A DNA stretch of 11,930 bases. Origin: Methanothrix sp. (GTDB taxonomy: Archaea; Halobacteriota; Methanosarcinia; Methanotrichales; Methanotrichaceae). Under the pieces are notes generated by a model that did no database searches, had not been told where the DNA came from, and saw nothing but the letters and a program-made list of their open reading frames with translations. This document shows positions 6,558 through 11,930 of the stretch, one piece after another. Both the position numbers and the translations under genes were made by a program. Positions within the stretch are counted from its first letter, which is position 1; each line of letters opens with the position of its first letter. Location of the stretch: the NCBI GenBank assembly GCA_028688175.1, contig JAQTYS010000062.1, forward strand, positions 1-11,930. Reading direction: 5' to 3'.

Positions 6558-7235
6558 TTATGTTCTCTCCTCGTAAATCGGCTTTTCCGGCACCAGGTAT
6601 ATCGTCCAGAAGACCAGCGCCGTTACCAGCGCTTTGACGATGATATTGGTCCAGACCATCTGCTGCAATCCTTCCATCCCCAAGACCCCGGCGAAGGCAA
6701 TGATGGGAAACATCAGACTGTCTGCGGGAATGGAAACGGAATTGGAGACGAATACCCGCGTCCATTGCGGCCACTTTTCTCTGCCGCCCCGCGTCCAGAG
6801 TTGATAGACCTTGGTATCAATCAGCTCTGCAACCAGCGCTGTCAGGATGGATGCCAGCACGATCCTCATCTGCAGAGAAAAGAGAAATTCCCAGGCAATC
6901 TGGCCACCGGCGCTTGCCCAATCCGTCTGCGCCGGCAGCATGACCACCAGTTGAAAATAAAGAGCCGCCAGAAGGTTGACTGCTGCCGAGAGCCAGATGG
7001 TGGTGATTGCCGCCTTCTGGCCGAGCTGCTTATGAATCAGGTCGCGCCAGGTGAAAGTGAGGGAGTAAATGAAGCCCGCGTCCATGACCAGGCCTCCGAA
7101 GTAGGTGACCTTGGTGGCGGCGATATTTCCTGCCAGGGAGAAGAAGAGGTAAAGGCCGGATAGGATTACGGCTGCCTGAGTCCTATCAATCCTCAATTTG
7201 CCACTCATTATCCGGTTGTCATCAGCACTCTTCAT
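6558..7235 (-). CDS. yhhQ: Queuosine precursor transporter (YhhQ/VUT family)
   Basis: A 225-aa integral membrane protein of the YhhQ (Vut_1) family, whose bacterial members import 7-deazaguanine precursors such as preQ0 or preQ1. About six hydrophobic helices are visible, beginning with AAVILSGLYLFFSLAGNIAA, which contains the family's N(I)AATK element. GLVMDAGFIYSLTFTWRD-hKQLG is the conserved loop after it, and VSNSVSIPADSLMFPIIAF is the typical SxxxDS late helix. The start at 7235 is supported by GAGGG 7 nt upstream; ATG 7208 is an alternative. It lies 45 nt downstream of the tgt gene on the same strand, and the pairing of a transporter with the enzyme that inserts the 7-deazaguanine strongly supports the call. 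The substrate in this organism (preQ0, preQ1 or queuine) is not determined by sequence. Confidence 0.88.
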   Translation of the reverse strand: MKSADDNRIMSGKLRIDRTQAAVILSGLYLFFSLAGNIAATKVTYFGGLVMDAGFIYSLTFTWRDLIHKQLGQKAAITTIWLSAAVNLLAALYFQLVVMLPAQTDWASAGGQIAWEFLFSLQMRIVLASILTALVAELIDTKVYQLWTRGGREKWPQWTRVFVSNSVSIPADSLMFPIIAFAGVLGMEGLQQMVWTNIIVKALVTALVFWTIYLVPEKPIYEERT

Positions 7236-7280
7236 CCTCTGGCCCTCACATTCGCCTTGCCTTCTGGCTTCATCGTGATC

Positions 7281-8612
7281 CTAAATCGTTCTCAACCAGC
7301 GCTTTTTCATTTCCGTAAGTGTCCCTGCTCGTATGCTTTCCCTGATCTCTTCCATGAAACGGAGCATGAAATGCAGATTGTGAAGCGTAGCCAGCCGGAA
7401 GTAGGAGAGCTCTCGGGAGACATAGAGATGGCGCAGGTAAGCTCGCGAATAGGTAGCACAGGTCGAACAGGTGCAATTGGGGTCGACTGGCGAAGGGTCT
7501 TCTTTGAATTTCGCCGACTTGATATTAATATGGAACTTATTATCCTGTGATCCACCCGCTTGAGGCGAGATCAAGAGGCTTCCCCGCCGGGCGATTCTGG
7601 TGGGAGAGACGCAGTCAAAGGTATCGATTCCTCTGGCCACGCATTCAAATATGTCGTCGATCTCGCCTATGCCCAGGAGATGTCGTGGGCGGTCGTCATC
7701 CAGTCTGGGAACAGTCCAGTCCAGGACCTGATGCATATCCTGCTTGCTGTTGCCAAGCGATCCCCCAATGGCGATGCCGTCAAAAGGCTGGGCGGAGATT
7801 GCCATTGTGCTTTCCTCTCTTAAATCCTCAAACCATCCGCCCTGTATTATGCCATAGAGAGCTTGATTTCTATCATGATATCGAATCGACTCTTCCGCCC
7901 AATCATGGGTTCTTTGCATTGCCTTCTTGGTGTAATCGTAGTCTGAGAGAGGAGAAGTGCATTCGTCAAATGCCATGATGATGTCAGACCCTAGATTGGA
8001 CTGAATCTTCATCGACTTTTCCGCATTTAAAAAATGCCAGGCTCCGTCGGCAAGGGATTTGAAGGAGATTCCCTCATCAGTGATCTTCGTCAAATTCTCC
8101 TTCTTCTTCGCCTTCTGCTTTGCTTTATTGTGGTCCCCGGATCTTATGCCGCTCATGTTTTTATTTTCCCATTTTGCGCAATTATCGTCATATTTTTTCC
8201 GGTAGTCATCAAACTGGGCATGATCAGGAAATTGTTCATTTGATGTCATTTCTTCCGGGAAGATATTTCCGATCTTGCTGATATTATGCTCTCTGGCAAA
8301 ACCCAAGGAAAATGCCTGAAAGCCGCCGGAATCGGTGAACGTGGGCCGCTGTAATCCCATAAACCGGTGCAATCCACCAAGCCTTGCGATCAGCTCATCG
8401 CCCGGCATCAAGTGAAGATGATAAGTATTGGCAAGGGTACACTCTGCGCCTAAACTGAGCAGGTCATCGGAGCCCAAAGCTCTTACGCTGCCCATTGTAG
8501 CCACCGGGACGAGGTAGGGTGTCTGTATATCTCCCCGCCTGGTTTTTATCAGCCCCAGCCTGGCAGCAGATTGCTTATCCTGCTTTAAAATCTCAAAAGA
8601 TAGTGCGCTCAT
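7281..8612 (-). CDS. tgt: Bacterial-type tRNA-guanine transglycosylase with inserted domain
   Basis: A 443-aa enzyme that exchanges guanine in tRNA for a 7-deazaguanine base. The active-site set matches bacterial Tgt: Asp94 in TDSGGFQ (general acid), Asp216 in FDEC and Gln257 in IIQGG (base recognition), GG at 283-284, nucleophile Asp333 in FDCVSPTR, and the zinc ligands Cys380, Cys382, Cys385 and His411. The spacing from Cys385 to His411 equals that in the Zymomonas enzyme. The C-terminus (NCTCSTCATYSRAYLRHL) is bacterial-style, and the PUA region of archaeal TgtA is absent. About 68 extra residues (106-173), charged and Lys-rich, sit between TDSGGFQAFSLG and the KITDEGISFKS segment. ATG 8612 is chosen because AAGGAG lies upstream; the longer frame to 8729 runs into the neighbouring Nudix gene. 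Substrate and target position (G34 as in bacteria, or another) are inferred. Confidence 0.93.
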   Translation of the reverse strand: MSALSFEILKQDKQSAARLGLIKTRRGDIQTPYLVPVATMGSVRALGSDDLLSLGAECTLANTYHLHLMPGDELIARLGGLHRFMGLQRPTFTDSGGFQAFSLGFAREHNISKIGNIFPEEMTSNEQFPDHAQFDDYRKKYDDNCAKWENKNMSGIRSGDHNKAKQKAKKKENLTKITDEGISFKSLADGAWHFLNAEKSMKIQSNLGSDIIMAFDECTSPLSDYDYTKKAMQRTHDWAEESIRYHDRNQALYGIIQGGWFEDLREESTMAISAQPFDGIAIGGSLGNSKQDMHQVLDWTVPRLDDDRPRHLLGIGEIDDIFECVARGIDTFDCVSPTRIARRGSLLISPQAGGSQDNKFHINIKSAKFKEDPSPVDPNCTCSTCATYSRAYLRHLYVSRELSYFRLATLHNLHFMLRFMEEIRESIRAGTLTEMKKRWLRTI

Positions 8613-8717
8613 ATATCGAGTTCTCCTTTGCAGCCAGCCGATGGAAAAAGCTTTTGCATGAATAACGCATGTATGGAATTGGCCACTCTTCAAAATTGTT
8701 AACATAAAGGAATAAAA

Positions 8718-9212
8718 ATGAGCATTCATAGCAGCGGAATTCTACTATACAGATTTAAAGAAAACAGGCTGGAGGTGTTGCTTGTCCATCCCGGCGGTCC
8801 ATTTTGGTCAGGGAAAGATGATGGTGCCTGGTCGATTCCCAAAGGCGTTTTTGAAGATCATGAGAATCCTCTGGACGCTGCAAAAAGGGAGTTTAAAGAG
8901 GAGACAGGCTTTGAGGTTGCAGGACGGTTCACAAACCTTGGTACGATTTTGCAGCCCAGCAAAAAGATTGTGCATGTGTGGGCACATCAATCTGATTTGG
9001 ATGTAGCTTATGCCACGAGCAATAAATTTACTATGCAGTGGCCGAGAAAATCCGGAATACTGAGAGAGTTTCCAGAAGTAGATAAAGCCGAATGGTTTGA
9101 TGCGCAAAAAGCCAGGAAGAAGATCCTGAAAGGGCAGGCTGGTTTTATTGATAGACTCATGAAAGCAGTCAATTATGATCCAAAAAAAGAAGATATTACA
9201 GAGCCTTCTTGA
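8718..9212 (+). CDS. Nudix hydrolase
   Basis: A 164-aa protein with a perfect Nudix box, GX5EX7REUXEEXGU, at residues 43-65 (G43, E49, R57, E58, E61, E62, G64). GAWSIPKGVFE precedes it, as in MutT-like members. Such enzymes hydrolyse nucleoside diphosphates linked to another moiety, with Mg2+ held by the box glutamates. The aromatic stretch HVWAHQSDLD and EWFDAQKARKKILKGQ after the box resemble the subgroup that hydrolyses dinucleoside polyphosphates or modified NTPs, but the substrate cannot be fixed. AAGGAA lies 8 nt before the start. The gene is divergent from tgt (105 bp between starts) and its last 17 bases overlap the end of mfnB on the other strand. Confidence 0.92.
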   Translation: MSIHSSGILLYRFKENRLEVLLVHPGGPFWSGKDDGAWSIPKGVFEDHENPLDAAKREFKEETGFEVAGRFTNLGTILQPSKKIVHVWAHQSDLDVAYATSNKFTMQWPRKSGILREFPEVDKAEWFDAQKARKKILKGQAGFIDRLMKAVNYDPKKEDITEPS

Positions 9213-9894
9213 CCTTTTCCACCAGCTCCGCTTTTATTGCGCTCCTGCGGTCTCCTCCGCAGACGATGCCGCGCACACCGATGATGTCCGGCTGCAACCT
9301 TCTGAGAAGCTCCAGATGGGGAAAGCCGATGCTTCCGGCGATTGCCACCTCTAGACCGGCGGCATGACCCTGATCAATAAAGTCACGCAAATCCTGCTCG
9401 CTCATGAAATCAAAGCTAGGTTTTCCGTCTTTAACGGCTGTGTCAATCATGACCAGGTCTGCTCCGGCCTGTGCGGCTGCCGCGGGCAGGAGTTGGGGCG
9501 AGATGGATCCGACTCGGGCGTAGTCTGAGTAGGCTGATGCAACTACTTTCTTGCTGGCATCGTAGTCTTTGACGGCTCGCACGATACCCACCAGCATCTC
9601 TTCAGCTTGCGCAGGATTCTTCACGCCCAAGAGACCAGCCTTTACGTACTCGGCACCGGAGGCCGCCGCACCCAAAGCCGCCAGGCTCGCTGTGCCGGGC
9701 TTGAATTCCAGGTCGCCGATTGTGGCGGAAACCGGCGCCCGGCCTTTAGCCAAGTCTGCCACAGCCCGGATGGCCCAGGGAAAGTTCGCGCCTAGCGATC
9801 CTTCTTTGGGATTTTTTACATCTATTATGTCTGCACCGCCGGCCAGAGCCGCTCGTGCTTCATCGATATTCATGGGGCTAACCAACAATCTCAT
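9196..9894 (-). CDS. mfnB: (5-formylfuran-3-yl)methyl phosphate synthase
   Basis: MfnB (formerly DUF556) condenses two glyceraldehyde-3-phosphates to 4-(hydroxymethyl)-2-furancarboxaldehyde phosphate, the furan precursor of methanofuran, the C1 carrier of methanogenesis. The protein has 232 aa (235 in Methanocaldococcus) and is a TIM barrel. MRLLVSPMNIDEARAAL and DVKNPKEGSLGANFPW are near-diagnostic. Lys27 and Lys155 (DTAVKDGK) fall at the same numbers as the two catalytic lysines reported for the M. jannaschii enzyme. GGADIIDVKNP and VRGIVCGG are phosphate-barrel elements. The frame is open to 9993, but the extension lies across the divergent HisA-like gene. ATG 9894 matches family length; ATG 9900 is a near alternative and no SD is clear. 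The pairing with the divergent HisA-like gene suggests related cofactor work. Confidence 0.95.
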   Translation of the reverse strand: MRLLVSPMNIDEARAALAGGADIIDVKNPKEGSLGANFPWAIRAVADLAKGRAPVSATIGDLEFKPGTASLAALGAAASGAEYVKAGLLGVKNPAQAEEMLVGIVRAVKDYDASKKVVASAYSDYARVGSISPQLLPAAAAQAGADLVMIDTAVKDGKPSFDFMSEQDLRDFIDQGHAAGLEVAIAGSIGFPHLELLRRLQPDIIGVRGIVCGGDRRSAIKAELVEKVKKAL

Positions 9895-9921
9895 ATTCAT
9901 CCAATCCCGAAAGGAGCAATC

Positions 9922-10611
9922 GTGCGATGCATCTTCGTCCTCGATATACTTAATGGTGCTGTTGTCCATGCCGTGCGCGGAGAGAGAAGCCATTATGAGC
10001 CCATTGAGGGCTTTTCGAGAATCGTGTCTTCATCCGAGCCGCTTGGCATTTTGCAGGAGATTTGCCCCAAAGAGGTTTACATCGCCGATCTCGACCTGCT
10101 GATGGGCCGAGGCGATAATTTAGCGGCCATAAAACAGATCTCTTCTCGAGCAAAGACCATGGCCGATACGGGGATTTCCAGGGCCAGCGATCTGGATCGT
10201 CTGCCTGCATCCGTATCTTTGGTGCTGGGCACGGAAACGGCCTCATTGCAGCTCATGCAAGCGGCTGCAAGAGAATACAGGATAATAGTAAGCATCGATA
10301 TGATGAAGAGAAAGGTATTGGCCCGCGATCCCCAGCTAGCCGGGCAGACGCCATTGCAGCTCTTGAGGATGCTAAACGGTCTCACATTGGAAGGAGTTAT
10401 CCTTCTGGAGCTGGATAGAGTGGGAACCTCTGCAGGTCTTGATGTACCGTTTCTAAAAGAAGCCGGGAGTGCAGCCGAGCATCCACTCATATTGGGAGGC
10501 GGCGTGAAGGATGAAGAAGATTTGTTGGTTTTGGAAGAGAATGGCTTTTCTGGAGCATTGCTGGCCACGGCATTGCATAATGGTCGAATACCAGTAGCGC
10601 GAGTACAGTAA
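9922..10611 (+). CDS. HisA/HisF-related TIM-barrel protein (hisAF_rel)
   Basis: A 229-aa TIM-barrel protein of the archaeal family related to, but distinct from, HisA and HisF. HisA-type features remain: Asp8 in VLDILNG and Asp126 in IIVSIDMM at the places of the two catalytic aspartates, GTETAS (103-108), DRVGTSAG (165-172), and the phosphate loops LILGGGVKDEEDL (189-201) and GALLATALHNG. The start is GTG 9922, supported by GGAG (9913-9916) 5 nt upstream. The gene is read away from mfnB, with only 27 bp between their start codons. The family occurs mainly in methanogens and other tetrahydromethanopterin or methanofuran users, so a step in C1-cofactor synthesis is a reasonable guess. True histidine biosynthesis (ProFAR isomerase) is the alternative, less likely because no his gene is nearby. 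Confidence 0.85.
   Translation: MRCIFVLDILNGAVVHAVRGERSHYEPIEGFSRIVSSSEPLGILQEICPKEVYIADLDLLMGRGDNLAAIKQISSRAKTMADTGISRASDLDRLPASVSLVLGTETASLQLMQAAAREYRIIVSIDMMKRKVLARDPQLAGQTPLQLLRMLNGLTLEGVILLELDRVGTSAGLDVPFLKEAGSAAEHPLILGGGVKDEEDLLVLEENGFSGALLATALHNGRIPVARVQ
9944..9953 (-). promoter_or_regulatory. mfnB: Candidate TATA box of mfnB inside the divergent HisA-like gene
   Basis: The minus strand reads TTAAGTATAT. It would start transcription near 9923 and give mfnB a leader of about 22-28 nt, and it lies within codons 8-11 of the HisA-like gene. Confidence 0.4.
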
Positions 10612-10623
10612 TTAGAACGTCTT

Positions 10624-10872
10624 TCATTCCTGCAATAGCATATTATTAACCTTGCTTATGGTCTCCTGCATGATTGCACCTTCCTTTGTTGTTTTATATA
10701 ATATGTGATTCTCTTGGCTGGCCTCTAATAGGTTGTTTTTAATAAGAATATCCAAGTAGGGATTTACAGTTCTGAAATTAAGGTTAGCTTGGTATACAAT
10801 TCTTGTCTTGCTGGCTCCGTTTAAGCATATTTCCAAAATTTTAGAAAATATCTCATGTTTGCTTCTCTTCAT
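10624..10872 (-). CDS. Winged-helix DNA-binding protein (HTH_45-like)
   Basis: An 82-aa single-domain winged-helix protein of the kind common in methanogens. MKRSKHEIFSKILEICLNG is helix 1, ASKTRIVYQANLNFRTVNPYL the helix-turn-helix, IKNNLLEASQ the link to the wing, and HILYKTTKEGAIMQ the beta-wing with its conserved TTxxG. The last helix (ETISKVNNMLLQE) may dimerise. It is probably a small transcriptional regulator whose target is unknown. AGGAAG (10885-10880) sits 7 nt before the ATG, and a TATA box lies 40 nt up. It converges on the HisA-like gene with 12 nt between their stop codons. An inverted repeat just upstream of the TATA box could be its own operator. Confidence 0.85.
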   Translation of the reverse strand: MKRSKHEIFSKILEICLNGASKTRIVYQANLNFRTVNPYLDILIKNNLLEASQENHILYKTTKEGAIMQETISKVNNMLLQE

Positions 10873-10908
10873 TATCCGACTTCCTATATTTTTCTATTAT
10901 CATTAAGT

Positions 10909-10917
10909 GAATATACC
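10909..10917 (-). promoter_or_regulatory. TATA box of the winged-helix gene
   Basis: The minus strand reads GGTATATTC, centred near 10913, predicting a start near 10888 and a leader of about 15 nt that carries the SD. Confidence 0.5.
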
Positions 10918-10918
10918 A

Positions 10919-10934
10919 TCTATGACCATATAGA
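10919..10934. repeat. Inverted repeat upstream of the winged-helix promoter
   Basis: TCTAT-gaccat-ATAGA directly abuts the TATA/BRE region. The 8-mer TGACCATA (10923-10930) recurs inverted as TATGGTCA at 10999-11006, next to the perfect palindrome GATACGTATC (10989-10998). It may be an operator. Confidence 0.3.
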
Positions 10935-11111
10935 CGATTATGTAAAGTCAGAACTACAGATCTGACCAACACTATTCTCCTTAACATTGATACGTATCTA
11001 TGGTCACCTGCAATTGGCAAGAGCTTTAAAAACCGATGAGCCATAATTGGCTAATAACAGAATAAACAATATGATATTGGTGGTCTTATCTTAGATTACT
11101 TTTCCCTGTAT

Positions 11112-11711
11112 GTGGCTCTTTATCTTGTCGGATTTGCAGCCCTCCATAGTATCCTTGCCAGCCTGCCGGCAAAGAGGGTGGCGAGAAGGTACCTCGGCAC
11201 CAAGGTAGATTCCTGGTACCCTGTACTCTTCGTCGCAGTGGCAGTTATTACTATAATTCCTCTTGTGATTATGCTAATACGGTCTCCCGGAACTGTGCTG
11301 TATATCATTCCCTATCCATGGATGTGGCTTTTCTTTCTGGTCCAGCTTCTCATGGGAATTGCCACTCTGAGGGCTTTCCTGGACGCTCCACACCGATTCT
11401 TGATTCGGGCCCAGCTTGCAGAGCACCATAGTCCGGATGCATTTGCTCTTGGCATAAAAGGGATCTATTGCTGGGTTCGTGATCCTTTCCTGCTTTCCGG
11501 CCTTATCCTCATCTGGCTCACACCCTTTATGACTCAGAACTTGTTTATAATTTATATTATTGCCTCTGTCTACCTATTCTTGGGCTCGCTTCATTGGGAA
11601 AGCAGACTTCTCGTCCAATTTCGCGAGGACTACATTGCCTACAAAAATTCTGTTCCCCGCATGATACCCCGTGGATCTAAGAGGTGGCATAAATGCCGAA
11701 GCACCAAATGA
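11112..11711 (+). CDS. ICMT/NnrU-like integral membrane methyltransferase
   Basis: A 199-aa membrane protein of the isoprenylcysteine carboxyl methyltransferase/phospholipid methyltransferase fold. About five hydrophobic segments are visible (1-18, 36-56, 66-88, 125-140, 143-160). The C-terminal SAM-binding signature is recognisable: GIYCWVRDPFLLSGLILIW (the usual RHPxYxG reads VRDPFLLSG), then WESRLLVQFREDYIAYKNS with the conserved Glu163, and VPRMIPRG (181-188). It probably methylates a small molecule or lipid at the membrane; the substrate is unknown. The start is doubtful: GTG 11112 has no SD, the frame has no ATG upstream, and it stays open back to a stop at 11055. An atypical start (CTG 11106 or ATT 11076) would lengthen the first helix. 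The C-terminal tail is basic. Confidence 0.8.
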   Translation: MALYLVGFAALHSILASLPAKRVARRYLGTKVDSWYPVLFVAVAVITIIPLVIMLIRSPGTVLYIIPYPWMWLFFLVQLLMGIATLRAFLDAPHRFLIRAQLAEHHSPDAFALGIKGIYCWVRDPFLLSGLILIWLTPFMTQNLFIIYIIASVYLFLGSLHWESRLLVQFREDYIAYKNSVPRMIPRGSKRWHKCRSTK

Positions 11712-11758
11712 TAGCATTAAATCCATCGAATAAAATAACGTCTTAACAGATCCATTAA

Positions 11759-11766
11759 CTTTAAAT
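11759..11766 (+). promoter_or_regulatory. Possible TATA box of the 2TM gene
   Basis: CTTTAAAT lies about 50 nt before the start codon and would give a leader of about 28 nt that contains the GGTGGA ribosome site. Confidence 0.3.
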
Positions 11767-11814
11767 CGTTTAAGAAACTAATTAATAATAGTTGATCAGG
11801 GGTAGGTGGAAGAA

Positions 11815-11930
11815 ATGACGAGCACAATTGACGAATATAAACGGCTCTTTAGAGAGGCTCACGTCTCAGACCAGATGAAACTGTTCCAGCTTCATATTGC
11901 AATCTATCTGGTAGTGAATATAATTTGGCT
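11815..11930 (+). CDS. 2TM-domain protein, N-terminal part (runs off right edge)
   Basis: 38 codons are visible from ATG 11815, which has GGTGGA 4 nt upstream. An acidic/basic lead (TSTIDEYKRLFREAHVSDQ) is followed by MKLFQLHIAIYLVVNIIWL, the first helix typical of 2TM-domain proteins, which place a His-containing amphipathic helix before two membrane spans. Such domains are found alone or fused to sensor kinases and HTH regulators, so the full protein may be a small membrane protein or the N-terminus of something larger. The rest lies outside the window. It is on the same strand as the methyltransferase but has its own ribosome site and a probable promoter. Confidence 0.65.
   Translation, partial: MTSTIDEYKRLFREAHVSDQMKLFQLHIAIYLVVNIIW

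Noticed and set aside
7281..8612. DpdA-type DNA-modifying transglycosylase
   Set aside because: The sequence follows bacterial tRNA Tgt residue for residue at the active and zinc sites, and no dpd-type helicase, nuclease or ParB-like genes are nearby.
9922..10611. Genuine HisA of histidine biosynthesis
   Set aside because: Sequence departs from HisA outside the barrel motifs, the neighbour is mfnB, and no other his gene is present in the window; kept as HisA/HisF-related.
10853..11044. 63-codon minus-strand frame upstream of the winged-helix gene
   Set aside because: It overlaps the winged-helix start and its promoter in another frame and has no SD or homologue-like character.

Overview
The window reads as chromosomal DNA of a methanogenic archaeon, most likely Methanothrix (Methanosaeta)-like; the genus is inference. 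The evidence is a methanofuran biosynthesis gene (mfnB) beside an archaeal HisA/HisF-related gene, a small HTH_45-type winged-helix gene, archaeal TATA-type promoters, Shine-Dalgarno (SD) sites and poly-T ends. No rRNA, tRNA, CRISPR array or insertion sequence was seen.

Layout. 1-482 (-): the N-terminal part of an HTH regulator that runs off the left edge. 625-2584 (-): a metallo-beta-lactamase-fold hydrolase downstream of purB (adenylosuccinate lyase). 2685-4543 (-): an AT-rich two-gene unit, an AAA/ABC-type ATPase whose stop codon overlaps the start of a DUF4276 (Toprim-like) gene. This resembles ATPase/Toprim pairs found in phage-defence systems. 4544-4855: non-coding, with divergent promoters. 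4856-6421 (+): two exported proteins, one small with duplicated NPQPEPP motifs and one of 353 aa with degenerate repeats and a dockerin-like calcium loop. 6558-8612 (-): a tgt-yhhQ unit, a bacterial-type tRNA-guanine transglycosylase with an inserted domain plus a queuosine-precursor transporter. 8718-9212 (+): a Nudix hydrolase. 9196-9894 (-): mfnB. 9922-10611 (+): a HisA/HisF-related protein, divergent from mfnB by 27 bp. 10624-10872 (-): a winged-helix protein. 11112-11711 (+): an ICMT-like membrane methyltransferase. 11815-11930 (+): the start of a 2TM-domain protein.

How the genes work together. Most are housekeeping or cofactor genes: purine synthesis, methanofuran synthesis and tRNA 7-deazaguanine modification. 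Two modules stand out. The first is tgt-yhhQ, which suggests salvage of queuine or a precursor and base exchange of a bacterial kind in an archaeon. The second is the translationally coupled ATPase-DUF4276 pair, whose low GC (17 of 60 bases in one hand-counted line, against 38 of 60 in a purB line) suggests horizontal acquisition into a housekeeping neighbourhood. The two exported proteins look lineage-specific and have no recognisable function.
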